Below, in pieces: positions 8,147 through 18,200 of a stretch of DNA of 64,000 bases. Source of the stretch: Nostoc sp. UHCC 0870 (GTDB taxonomy: Bacteria; Cyanobacteriota; Cyanobacteriia; Cyanobacteriales; Nostocaceae); assembly GCF_022063185.1 (NCBI RefSeq), contig NZ_CP091914.1, positions 62,001 through 126,000 on the forward strand, written 5' to 3'. A program made the position numbers and the translations under genes. The notes below the pieces were generated by a model. That model ran no database searches and was not told the origin of the DNA. It saw only the letters and a program-made list of their open reading frames with translations. Each line of letters begins with the position of its first letter. Positions within the stretch are counted from its first letter, which is position 1.

Positions 8147-9049
8147 TTAACGATTCGGTCGTTGAGGTTTTTGTAATGGTGGAGTTGGAGATATTTCGAC
8201 TTGAGTATTTTCAATTTTGGGAGTTTCTATTGAAGAAGTTAATTCAGGTGTCCAGAGTTCCACTAAACCCCTTCCTAAACTTTCTTGTCCACCAAACTGC
8301 CAAATATTTTGCTGACTAAATATTTGTCTTAACTGATTACCAGCAGTATCACCATTACCATTCGCAGTTGTGGTAGTTCCCCAAGGAAAATACATCAAAG
8401 TCTCAGGAGGAATTGCTTCTTCATAACGAAAACCTGCATTGTCAGCCAGGGTTTTACCTTCACTTAAATTCACCCTAACTTGTTGCCACAGACTGGTTTG
8501 AATCAAAACCTTACAATCTTGATCAGAAAGGACTAAGGCTTTATTAATAGTTTTCGTAATTTCATTATCTTGAGGAATATATTGCTGCCAATCTGACCAT
8601 GAATTAAGTTCTCTTGCTTCAAATATGGCATCTTTTAAATAAAGCTGCTCTCTATTACCACCACTAAAACTATTTGGAGATGGTAGACTCAGAGATTGAT
8701 TATGTAATCGCAACCACCGACGCAGTAAAAATTGCGATGTAATCCAAACAATGCCATGACTTAAAGAAGGAATTGGAAACCAAAGAATTGCCGCATCACC
8801 AATCCAAATAGTACCTTGAGTTAGATTATCATCTCCATTTTGTTGCACATCTTCCAGCGTATTCCCCCATAAGAATTTCTGCTGTTCTTTTGGGGTACTA
8901 GCCCTAACTCTACCACGCAGACCTGCGCCTGGCATATAAGGTAAATCTGTATGAACTTCACGGGCAATTCCCACAATATTTCCCTCTTGCGTTGCACCTC
9001 CTGTATGTAGAGGTGACAGTAAATAAAGATACGATAAATTGGTTTTCAT
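8147..9049 (-). CDS. cmr4: Cmr4, backbone RAMP subunit (Cas7 group) of type III-B complex
   Basis: 300 residues, the normal length. The N-terminus reads LYLLSPLHTGG, then REVHTDLPYMPGAGLRG, matching the first RAMP fold with its PxxPG..LRG loop. A C-terminal FGGQESLGRG glycine-rich loop is present. Cmr4 copies form the complex backbone and in characterised systems each cuts target RNA every six nucleotides. His15 of Pyrococcus Cmr4 has a counterpart (H15). The position of catalytic Asp26, in a VVDQPIQRE context, reads GNIVGIARE here, so the Asp appears absent. It starts 2 nt after the cmr3 stop, consistent with translational coupling. The tail after residue 270 is Pro/Glu rich. Confidence 0.92.
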   Translation of the reverse strand: MKTNLSYLYLLSPLHTGGATQEGNIVGIAREVHTDLPYMPGAGLRGRVRASTPKEQQKFLWGNTLEDVQQNGDDNLTQGTIWIGDAAILWFPIPSLSHGIVWITSQFLLRRWLRLHNQSLSLPSPNSFSGGNREQLYLKDAIFEARELNSWSDWQQYIPQDNEITKTINKALVLSDQDCKVLIQTSLWQQVRVNLSEGKTLADNAGFRYEEAIPPETLMYFPWGTTTTANGNGDTAGNQLRQIFSQQNIWQFGGQESLGRGLVELWTPELTSSIETPKIENTQVEISPTPPLQKPQRPNR

Positions 9050-9051
9050 AA

Positions 9052-10245
9052 CTACTTACTCCAAAGTAAAACACCATAATTGAGACTAATCAAAGTTTCC
9101 AACCATTTATGGTCAAACTCACGTTCTGTAGATTGTTTGGACTCAGGGACAAGAGATTTTTCCGGTAAAAGTCTGCTAACCTCATTCATCCCTTGCTTGA
9201 ATAAGTACACTGTCCCTGGAGGCACGAATGCACGTTGTGGTAGCATGGGAGTTGCAGTATGCCTAGATTTACCACCCCATAAAATCGGGCGATCGCTGGC
9301 ACAACTGAGTAGACTTTCTCGCCACACCCCAGGACAAATCCCATAAACGAACTTTTCAGGATCACTTGCTGCTAGTCCAGGAGTTAACAAATAAGCTTTA
9401 TTGCGGTCTGAGGATGGCTGCATAAACTCCTCAATAGCATCCCAATCAGGTAAACTATCCAGGGGAGAAACCAAAGCCCGATGTCCCTCACCTCCCAAAC
9501 GCACGACAAATGATTCCAAAGTTGCGTTAATAGCTGCAACTAACTTCCAGCCAGTGTGTAGCCGCACTGCAACTTCCGTAAAATAACCATCTTCATCTCG
9601 GACTTGACGCTGGTCTGTTTGCATTTGAATATGAGGTAAAACCTGCACACTCCAAGGATCGTCATGAAAATCTTGCGGATTATGTAGACTTTCTCCCTTC
9701 AGGTATCGAATCAATGCACCTGCTTTCATCCAAGGTTTTGGACGACCACAAATCCATTCATTCTTACCTCTCACCGATGGACTATCACAGATATCTGCAT
9801 TGTCAGAAATTGGTGGCGGAATCATGGGGAGAAGATGATTTTCCTCCAGGGAAGCCGAACCACAACAGACATCTTTCCATACTGGACTCTCAAAGTTTAA
9901 CGGTTGTAAACAAACTAGACGCGACCATTCATCTAATTTCTCTATTTTTTCGTATTCTGGATTTTCATCTGGGTTATTACTGCGTTCCCTCACACAAAGT
10001 AAATCCTTTGGTGTAGGTAGCCACAGTTCTTGAGATGTAGATGTCTCCCGCAGCAAAAACGGCCCCATAAATTCTAACTTTTCTGTAGTCTTATCTGTTT
10101 TGGTGACAGAACGTAAGGCTTGAAAAACAGCCGTTGGTATTGGTGGAAACATTCCCTTAGCCCATGCACCTTCTCCCGGCGAAAATGGTTTCGCCTCTCG
10201 GAATAATAAGACATCTAACGCTTCAATTGCATACCATTTCTTCAT
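9052..10245 (-). CDS. cmr3: Cmr3, crRNA 5'-tag binding RAMP subunit
   Basis: 397 residues, the usual size. The N-terminus has the Cmr3 signature: ALDVLLFREAKPFSPGEG followed by FPPIPTAVFQALRS. A later VRLGGEGHRALV segment is the glycine-rich loop of the second RAMP fold. Cmr3 pairs with Cas10/Cmr2 and holds the 8-nt (or longer) repeat-derived 5' handle of the crRNA. It lies directly downstream of cmr2 with a 10-bp gap and 2 bp upstream of cmr4, so the three are almost certainly co-transcribed. Nothing is missing or frameshifted. Confidence 0.92.
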   Translation of the reverse strand: MKKWYAIEALDVLLFREAKPFSPGEGAWAKGMFPPIPTAVFQALRSVTKTDKTTEKLEFMGPFLLRETSTSQELWLPTPKDLLCVRERSNNPDENPEYEKIEKLDEWSRLVCLQPLNFESPVWKDVCCGSASLEENHLLPMIPPPISDNADICDSPSVRGKNEWICGRPKPWMKAGALIRYLKGESLHNPQDFHDDPWSVQVLPHIQMQTDQRQVRDEDGYFTEVAVRLHTGWKLVAAINATLESFVVRLGGEGHRALVSPLDSLPDWDAIEEFMQPSSDRNKAYLLTPGLAASDPEKFVYGICPGVWRESLLSCASDRPILWGGKSRHTATPMLPQRAFVPPGTVYLFKQGMNEVSRLLPEKSLVPESKQSTEREFDHKWLETLISLNYGVLLWSK

Positions 10246-10255
10246 TTTCAGTTTC

Positions 10256-13200
10256 TTAAATCCAGTTACTTTCTACTTGCCGACGCGACATCAAAAATGC
10301 CGTAAATTTTAACAGCATAGACATATCTTCTGGAGTATTACCTAAAGCCTTATCTTGATTTTCTGTGCTTCTCCCTATACAAAAAGCCCACTCTTCCCAT
10401 TCATCTAACCAAGTTAATAAAGCATTTTTCACATCTTCAGGAACTTCTTGATTACGACTTTGAAAAACCACCTCAGCAACTTGCCGGAATAATTTATCAT
10501 TCTCTGTAACATCAGCATGACGCGGTAATTCCTCTGCTAACCGATACAAAATTGGACTAAAATCTACTTGTTCATAATTTTGACTAACTTGGATAAATTG
10601 CCACCAACTTTCAAGTAAATGACCTTTCATTAAGGCTTCTAAAGTATTACCAGAACCGTAAATTATTTGGAAGCACAGACCATCTTTATTAGGTATTATT
10701 TTATTCCCAATACCTCCACCCAATAGCTTTTTCGCCTTATCTTTTTCTGCTGACCATAACTGTTCTAAAACTGTTGGTAAAGGAACACTCTTGTGAGCAA
10801 TGACTACTCCTAAACTCATCGTTGCTTCTTTACCCATAGTAAATAACGGACGAGATGGAATATCGGCTGGTTTTGGGCTTTCTTCATTCCATTGCCAATA
10901 ACCACCCATACTCCTAAATTCATCTTCAGGGTCTTTACTACCGCACCAAGCAGCACGTAATGAACGCAAAAATTTAGGTAAATCAGCTAATGGTAATGCT
11001 ACCATTACATCATCTCCACCACTATAAATTACCCGTCCACAACAACGCTGTTCAGCAATATAAGGAACTAAGCGGTTAGAAAAATCCAGCAATGCTCGGT
11101 TGAGTCCAACGTGAGTAGCAGGCCCCATTCTTTTGCGTGTATTTTTTAATAATTCCTCCCATCCCGGATTTCTGATATGATTTTCATCAACTAAGCTATC
11201 GATAATATAATCTTCGTATTTTTTGAGCTTACGTCCATTAACATAACCGCCCATCCCATCACCATCACCTAGTACCAACACCCACCAGTCAGCAGGGCTG
11301 CTATCACCAAAGTGTCTTTTTTGAACTGTATCAACAATGCTACGTAACGCAGATGTTCCTGAATTTTCTAATCCCATGTCATCTGCAAGCCATTTGCTAG
11401 AAAACATTACACCGTTGTAACCTTTTTGATAACTAGTATCTCTTCTCAAAGCCTCATCTGCACGTTTGACTTGAAAAGGACGACGGGTAAGTTTTCTAAA
11501 TTCTCGGTACTTACTTTCTTGATTTTGGAATTGGGGATGTTGTTTAAATTCCTTTTCTAAATCTTGCCAATATCTTTCGACTTCTGTCGGATTGTGAGTG
11601 GTAAAATGTGCAGCAGCAATAGAACAAAGATTAGGAAAGCGAATTAATCCTTCATAGTCATCATCAGCATCACTCAAATTAATTCCTAAAGATTGTGCTA
11701 CACCCCCATATTTCCAAGCCATACGCTTAGTTAATTCAATAGCGTTTAATTTTTCAGAACCATTGAATAAATTTAGATAAGCAAGTGCCATAACTCGCCA
11801 AAATAAGCGTAGTGATTCCGAAGGTACACCGAACCCATTTTGGAATTTTTGATAATTAAAGCGCGGATATAACGCACTATATTGACCAGAAAGTGTAGAA
11901 CGTTCGCCAGGGGCAACGGGTATTTGCCAAGCACGGGTATTTTTAATTGCCTGAATCGCATTACCAAGACGTGCTTGTAGACTTCCCCACCACGAACCTA
12001 CATTAAATTTTTCGTATGCAGGTTCTTCCGCAGGAGATGGTAAATCAATAATTGGTTGTGCTATCTGGTTTTGTGAATTTATCCATGCTTGTAATTGATC
12101 ATTTCCTTGCTCAATTTCTAGGGGTTGTTCAGGAGAACCTAACGGAACTGCCACAAAATAAGTTTCCCATGTGTTATTAATCTGTACATCCCAAAGTTGA
12201 TTCCACTCCCAATTACCTCCTTGATAAAAATCTTGGAGAGTTTTTTTAATCTCTAGACTTTTTTTCATCTTGGTAAGTTTATCTGGACTTATCTCCATTT
12301 CTAGCCAAGCTTGTTCTAATTCTGCTTCATTCTTACCTTGCACAAATTCGTCAGTAATTAAATTCCAAATTTTTGATAATTCTTGTTCATCGATAACTTG
12401 GATAAACTCTCTAGCAATTATTTTCCAAGTTTTTTGTAACTCTTGCTGATTTTTAACCAAATCTCTCACTCTTTCTTTGACAGAACTCCTGACATCACGA
12501 CTCATGTTTAACCAAGTATCTTTTAGAATTTTTTCTAAATGTTTCCCCAAATCTACCGCTTTTTGTTGATTAGGCACGAGAATAGTAATTACATTGGGAA
12601 AACCTGCTGTACTTAAACTTTGAGATTGAGGAGTGTTAAAATTACTTGCTGGGTCAATTTGTATGTCTTTACAGGGATTTTTAAATATTTCTTGAATCTC
12701 TGGCAATTCACTAAAATTTTCAATTATCAAAGCATCAATAATTTCCTGACTCCACAATGAAGGAGTAATGACTGCATCTGGCCCGTATTTTTTGGCTGCT
12801 TCAAAGCAAAGTAATGCACTGAAGTAATGAAGTAAAAATGACCCCGCCCAAAAATCAAGAAATTTACGTGATGACTTAATAAATTCTTGGATAGGAGAAA
12901 AGGTAAATAAGAGTAAATAGGGAGATTTATTCTCGGAATTTGATTCCTTTTCATCAGAGAATATTGCTCCAGTTAACGCGGAGACTGTGCTTTGATAACC
13001 GTGCAATGGACAATCAGGTAAAATCCGGTGTGTGGGAATCAAAAGAGCATTTCTTGCATCTTGACGAGACAACAGTTCGGGGAAGTATCGCCAAAACCAC
13101 CAGAATACTTTCTCTGCGTCTTCTTCTTGCGCAATTCTACTAATATCTAAGGGATTAGCAAAGGCTGAAACTGTAATTTCTTGTCGTTCTCCACTAATGG

Positions 13201-13447
13201 CATGACAAACAAAAATGTCTTTTTCATTACCTTGCTTTGGTACGTAATTTAGGCTAACACGATCCGAAGAACTGCTGATACGTACTGCTTGTTCACCATT
13301 TTGGCTTTCCCACCATTTCTGTAAATCTGCTAAATACGGTTGCAAACAAGCTAAATTATTGTAAATATAATTCAAATCTACCTTCAGCCAATCAATTTTT
13401 TCTATTGCTCGTAGGAACGCATAGAGTTTTCGATGATAAACATTCAT
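10256..13447 (-). CDS. cmr2: Cmr2/Cas10, large subunit with GGDD cyclase motif
   Basis: 1063 residues. A Cmr2 palm-type segment (LLLFTFSPIQEFIKSSRKFLD) starts near residue 177. A second palm has LVLGDGDGMGGYVNGRK and the catalytic YSGGDD near residues 804-809, so cyclic oligoadenylate synthesis looks possible. A helical domain closes the protein. The first 170 residues show no HD dyad, so the ssDNase domain found in many Cas10 proteins seems missing. The usual zinc-finger cysteine pairs are also not seen: the region that normally carries them reads PGERSTLSGQYSAL. Residues about 300-400 are long charged helices. It is the first gene of the operon, and the promoter should lie in 13448-13640. 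Confidence 0.93.
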   Translation of the reverse strand: MNVYHRKLYAFLRAIEKIDWLKVDLNYIYNNLACLQPYLADLQKWWESQNGEQAVRISSSSDRVSLNYVPKQGNEKDIFVCHAISGERQEITVSAFANPLDISRIAQEEDAEKVFWWFWRYFPELLSRQDARNALLIPTHRILPDCPLHGYQSTVSALTGAIFSDEKESNSENKSPYLLLFTFSPIQEFIKSSRKFLDFWAGSFLLHYFSALLCFEAAKKYGPDAVITPSLWSQEIIDALIIENFSELPEIQEIFKNPCKDIQIDPASNFNTPQSQSLSTAGFPNVITILVPNQQKAVDLGKHLEKILKDTWLNMSRDVRSSVKERVRDLVKNQQELQKTWKIIAREFIQVIDEQELSKIWNLITDEFVQGKNEAELEQAWLEMEISPDKLTKMKKSLEIKKTLQDFYQGGNWEWNQLWDVQINNTWETYFVAVPLGSPEQPLEIEQGNDQLQAWINSQNQIAQPIIDLPSPAEEPAYEKFNVGSWWGSLQARLGNAIQAIKNTRAWQIPVAPGERSTLSGQYSALYPRFNYQKFQNGFGVPSESLRLFWRVMALAYLNLFNGSEKLNAIELTKRMAWKYGGVAQSLGINLSDADDDYEGLIRFPNLCSIAAAHFTTHNPTEVERYWQDLEKEFKQHPQFQNQESKYREFRKLTRRPFQVKRADEALRRDTSYQKGYNGVMFSSKWLADDMGLENSGTSALRSIVDTVQKRHFGDSSPADWWVLVLGDGDGMGGYVNGRKLKKYEDYIIDSLVDENHIRNPGWEELLKNTRKRMGPATHVGLNRALLDFSNRLVPYIAEQRCCGRVIYSGGDDVMVALPLADLPKFLRSLRAAWCGSKDPEDEFRSMGGYWQWNEESPKPADIPSRPLFTMGKEATMSLGVVIAHKSVPLPTVLEQLWSAEKDKAKKLLGGGIGNKIIPNKDGLCFQIIYGSGNTLEALMKGHLLESWWQFIQVSQNYEQVDFSPILYRLAEELPRHADVTENDKLFRQVAEVVFQSRNQEVPEDVKNALLTWLDEWEEWAFCIGRSTENQDKALGNTPEDMSMLLKFTAFLMSRRQVESNWI

Positions 13448-13640
13448 GCCCGTCGATTACCAGTGACTAAATGTAAGTTATATCACTGACTGCCAAGTCA
13501 TAACTTTTTTGATGCGAATGACAAACAAAAGTATAAGTTTTGACATTGATTGTAATTTCAGTTCTTAATCTTCAAGTTTGCTGAGTATATTAAACATTCC
13601 CGACCTTATTCGGAACATGGAAACTTTTAGGCGTTGACCA

Positions 13641-14111
13641 TCATTTAATGGGGTGGTACAGTCCATCATCGCGCCTCTGCCACCCAACAGAACCAGGATC
13701 TTTCGACCTGCACCACCTTTCAAAATCCTTGGGAGTCTGGCTACTCTGCTCTCGCTCTAAAGTTGCCAAATCGACACCCAATCTTTTAGCGAGATTTTTT
13801 CCCTGATATGCTTGCAGTTCGTGCTGTGGTGGATGGTAATTATAAGACTTTTGCCGCGAGCCAGTGGAAGAGCGTTGAGAGAGTACAGAAATTGCTCCTT
13901 CTATTTTTGCTAACTTTTGGGCGATCGCTTCAGTTTTTTGCTCAAGCGTTGATAGTCTCTGTTGTGAGCTTGATTCTACCCCCGATTCTGCACCTGCTTC
14001 TATACGGTTGGCGATTTGCTCCCATTGGATTTCCAGATTGTGTAGACGAACTTCTACACTAACTTCTGTACCTGCAACTTGTCCGAGGACATGATACAGT
14101 CCTTGGATCAC
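13641..14111 (-). CDS. Coiled-coil plasmid protein, unknown function
   Basis: The frame is open from 14345, but residues encoded upstream of about 14110 are translations of heptamer repeats, so a GTG at 14111 is proposed (156 residues). No clear ribosome-binding site was found, and the start is uncertain. A long heptad region (RLSTLEQKTEAIAQKLAKIEGAI) suggests a coiled coil. The C-terminal 50 residues (LAKRLGV, PKDFERWCRSKDP, GWQRRDDGLYHP) form a compact conserved-looking module seen in cyanobacterial hypothetical proteins. The gene lies between the cmr operon and the recombinase. A DNA-binding or structural plasmid role is possible but not shown. Confidence 0.6.
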   Translation of the reverse strand: MIQGLYHVLGQVAGTEVSVEVRLHNLEIQWEQIANRIEAGAESGVESSSQQRLSTLEQKTEAIAQKLAKIEGAISVLSQRSSTGSRQKSYNYHPPQHELQAYQGKNLAKRLGVDLATLEREQSSQTPKDFERWCRSKDPGSVGWQRRDDGLYHPIK

Positions 14112-14400
14112 CAAATCAGACCAATTCGCAATTCGCAATTCGCAATTCGCAATGCCAGAAAGTCGACTCCAAGTCGCAATTCGCAATTTCCGTCCCCCAA
14201 ACTTAAGTTGTGGACTTGAACATTGATGAAAAAAGTAAAGGTTCAAAACCTTGCCCCTTGTGGGCGTTCGCGTAGCGTCTCGCCAGAGAAAAAGTCCTTG
14301 TATTTCAAGGTAGGTAAAAACCCCACCTATGAGTGGGTGGCTCAATGAATTGCGAATTGCGAATTGCGAATTGCGAATTGCAAATTGGTGTAAGGGTTTT
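14112..14400. repeat. STRR heptamer clusters and GCGTAGCGTCTCG repeat
   Basis: There are tandem heptamers of the GAATTGC type at about 14128-14190 (complement strand) and 14345-14386. Between them, at about 14260-14290, lies the dispersed GCGTAGCGTCTCGCCAGAGA block. Together they occupy the 5' side of the coiled-coil gene and create a spurious open frame. The recombinase promoter should lie just downstream, in 14400-14548. Confidence 0.7.
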
Positions 14401-14548
14401 GGGGAGTTTAAAGTTGATTGATTCGCGTTCTGTGTTACCCATATCTACACCCAAAATATACCAAAGTATATAAATTTTAGGGTTTATGGTAGAAAAGTGG
14501 AAGCAGATAACTGATAGGATGATTAACCATCGCGGTTAGTGGTATCGG

Positions 14549-15196
14549 GTGAAAATTGACGGACACGGCAAGGCGAAAGTCTTGACCCCAGAAGAAATCG
14601 AAAGTTTGTTCACATCCGGGTTGACAACAGTGCGAGATAGAACCCTAATTGCCGTGATGTTGTACACAGCTTGCCGTGTCAATGAAGCAGTCACCCTAAA
14701 AATCAAAGATGTTTACGACAGCCGAGGAAGGGTCAGACCGGAGTTAATTTTCCGCAAGGGCAATACTAAGGGAAAACTAGCGACCCGCACGATACCAGTT
14801 TTAGAAGACTTAAGACCATTTTTAGAACAGTATAAGCCGGAAAAATCCGGTGACAATTTTTTGTTCCCCGGAAGATGGGGACATGGACACTTGCATTCGG
14901 AATATGCCAGCCTGATTTTTCGAGAAGCCTGCCTCATAGTAGACATAGAAGGAGCATCAACACACAGTTGCCGCCGGACTGCATTAACACTGATGAGTAA
15001 TGCCGGCATTCCCTTGCGTGTCATCCAGGAAATTAGCGGACACCGAAATTTGGAGCAACTGCAAAACTACCTGGAGGTGGAAACGTCCCAGGTCAGGGGT
15101 GCGATCGCGGCATTGTCGATGCTGACCCCAGCGAAAACTGCTAGTAGCGAATTGTCCTCCTTAGAGCGTAATCATACGAAGTCTAGGGCGGAGTAA
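14549..15196 (+). CDS. Tyrosine recombinase/integrase
   Basis: 215 residues from a GTG at 14549. The catalytic set is complete: R43 (ACRVNE), Lys in RKGNTKGK (about 70-76), H139 and R142 (HSCRR), H165 (GHRN) and the nucleophile Y174 (NYLEV). These enzymes cut and rejoin DNA through a 3'-phosphotyrosine at short paired sites, serving dimer resolution, integration or excision. The protein is short: it is essentially the catalytic domain, without the usual N-terminal core-binding domain. It resembles the compact recombinases of cyanobacterial plasmids. It converges on the replication gene, with a hairpin between them. Target sites were not found. Confidence 0.92.
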   Translation: MKIDGHGKAKVLTPEEIESLFTSGLTTVRDRTLIAVMLYTACRVNEAVTLKIKDVYDSRGRVRPELIFRKGNTKGKLATRTIPVLEDLRPFLEQYKPEKSGDNFLFPGRWGHGHLHSEYASLIFREACLIVDIEGASTHSCRRTALTLMSNAGIPLRVIQEISGHRNLEQLQNYLEVETSQVRGAIAALSMLTPAKTASSELSSLERNHTKSRAE

Positions 15197-15226
15197 TAGA
15201 TCAGGAAATATGTCTTTCCTGATCTA
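15197..15226. terminator. Bidirectional hairpin between convergent genes
   Basis: A perfect 12-bp stem, TAGATCAGGAAA paired with TTTCCTGATCTA, with a 6-nt loop, begins one base after the recombinase stop and lies about 50 bp beyond the end of the convergent replication gene. There is no strong T-run on either side, so terminator function is inferred from position. Confidence 0.65.
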
Positions 15227-15277
15227 GATAGAAAGATTGACCATTAAAGACTCTAAGGATGATCAGCAATTTTGTGT

Positions 15278-18200
15278 TTATCCCTCCATCGGCAACACAT
15301 CCTCAGACAGCCATTGATAAAAATCAGGCAAAGATTGCTCAAGATTACGCATTTGATCTGGTGCGATCGCTTCAAGTTCTAGCACAGTCTGCCAACGCAA
15401 ATCAGTAGACCATCGTTTGAGGATACCTTTGATTGCTGAGACCCCTTTGGCAATCCCAGAACGAAGCATTTCTACGCAATTAGCCACCAAATCAGGCGTA
15501 GTATCCGCCCCCTCACAATGGGAGTTCCCTATACCATTATGGGGGGGGGTGAATACGGGGGGTGAAACAGCATCAACGCTAGAATCAGACTGCATTTGGG
15601 CGTAAGAGTTACGTTGTTGTTGACGATGGGCGATGACTTTTTGGGCAAATTCCAATTCTGCCTTTGAGAGTGAGAAAAATTTCACCTGCATTCCACGCTT
15701 GCCTTGCTTACGATAAGTTAGCTTCAGTCCCAATTGTTCGAGCAGGGTAGCCAGTAACCAAATGGGTTGACAATCGGGTGGGATAGTAAACCCAAGAATT
15801 GCTTTAATATGAGCCGCACAATCAACTGCGATCGCCGTCATATTATATAGATGTGGGTCAGAAGCTGTAATGTCCTCCCCGGCGACTAATCTTTGTAAGA
15901 TGTGATGCAGCCCCAGGTTAAACCGTGCTAACCACTTGGCAGAATAATTCCCCCAGTCCATACAAAACGGTAGTTTGTCTCGTTCCGCGCGGTCTTTGCT
16001 GGTGACAAATGCTGGGGGAACGGGGTACTGTTTACCAGTATTGGAGTCAATGATTGTTTCATCTGGTGGTGAGAGAATAGATTCCAGTGATGCGATCGCT
16101 GTAATTAATCTACCGCCGTCATCTTTCTCAACCAGTCCTGGAGTAACTTCCATACCGTAAGCATCATGAATACGGAATTTTTCACACTCCACAATTTCGT
16201 CAGGTGAAAGATAGTCTTTAGTTTGCCTTGCGCGATATTCACTTTTGGAGATATTGTTAGCTTTGGCGACGGCATAATGATGAGCAGTGTCTAGAGCATC
16301 TGCCGCTTGTTTCAAATTTGACCAAGCCAGAGCATCATTCTCATCACCCACACTTATAATGTGATTGCCCATTTGGGTTAATAAGTCACGCAAATCAGCA
16401 CGGAGATTATTTAGGGATTGATGACGTGCCGCTTTAATTTGACAATAAGCATCCATTGCCCATTCTTTTTCAGCACCTCGCTTTCCAGTTTCTCGGTCAA
16501 TTCGCAGTAAAAAAGCGGTGATTTCGTTGGTTTGCAATAACCTTTCTTTGATTTTAGTGGGGTTGGTAGTTTGATAACCAAAGGGAGGTTTGGGGGCTAC
16601 CCAAACATGAATGGGTACTTTCGGACGATAACGCCACAGCTGTTGAGCGCATTCGGTAGCAGTTTGCGAAACTCCATGAAATACGCCAAACACTAAATCA
16701 AAATGAAAGTCGGGAATGTCTACACCAGTTCCCAAGGAAGGAGAGGTGAACAAAGCATCTATATTCTTAACGGCGTTGGTGATGTCTTTGATAAACGCTA
16801 CGTTTTCTTCACTACCAGAATTATCGGAATGAATTGACCAAATTCTTAGGGGTGTAGGGGAGCAGGGAGAAAGTTGTTCCCCTTGTCCCCCCGCCCCCTG
16901 CCCCTCTGCCTCTTCAACCCGCACACTAAACATCTTTTCAAGTTTCTTAATAAATCGTTTCGAGTCGGACACAACCATAATTTTCTGCCCGGACATGAGT
17001 GCGGCGGCGATTTGAGCAACCAACGCTGATGAATCCTGACCTTCATACCAGTAAATAGTGCGATCTCCGTTCTTCCAATCATTCTGGATAATGACTGGTT
17101 GTTCACCTTCGGGACGCATGACACGAAAGAAGTCGATGGTGACATCATCCATGTGAGCATCAGCAATCACGACCATTGGCGCATTGTAGACAATATATTG
17201 TAATACTTCCAAAATGGCGGCGCGATGTTCTTTGCAGGTGTTACTGAGTAACAGGTGCGTGAGGTATTGGCAGGCCTCATCTATAAATATGCAGCCGTAA
17301 GTTAACGCTTGGGTGTTGAGCTTATGTAAGCTATCTATAGTAATGGACAATGCTGTAGCTTTGGCCATTCCTGTGTAACCAAGGTCAGAATACATCTCGG
17401 TTTTGAGACGTTCTGCTAAATTTTTGAGTAAGTTAACACGATGCCCATTGTTAAGAAATCTTTGATCTGGATGAGCGTCACGCCATCGCCGCATGAGTTC
17501 GGTCTTACCAGTTCCCATGTCGCTGATTAGTACAATTAAACCAGTACGGGGAAATACGAAATATTTGGGTTCTTGATGATGGGACTTTTTGCGCCTGTAT
17601 CTGTTCAATGATTGCTCAGTTTCAGATTGCTCAGTTTCAGGTTGTTCGGTTTCAGATTGCTCAGTAAGGAGTTTACACCATTCCACTAGGGGATCAACGT
17701 TTTGGTTAGCATCGGCGGGAGTTGGCATAGGAGGAATTTTGATGATCTCCTGTGCTTGTTGGTCGGCTTGTGCGTCTAGGTCAACGGATTGCAGATTGCC
17801 GATTGTCGATTGTAGATTGACTCCTGCTTGAAATACAGGAGCTTGAGATTTAAGATTGTGGATTGTAGATTTATTGTTGATATTAGAGGGTAGATTGGAG
17901 ATTTTCCCCTGCTTGAAAGCTAGAGGCTTGTTCAAACTCAATCTACAATCTACAATCTCCATTCTCCAATCTTCTCGGTCTTCTTCTTCTTTGACGAGCA
18001 GTGCTTGAGTCAAATATTGAACATCGACTATGATATCTGGTTTATACTTTCTTAGCCCCCGGTGCTTGATGAGAAACGATTGTTGGTAATCTTTCAGTGA
18101 TAAGGCATCGTTGGCGATCGCTGTCAGTAATTTGTTGGACTCATCTCCTCGTGCGACGACGAAATCATCCACGCCTTTTTCTGTCCCTGGCAACAATGCT

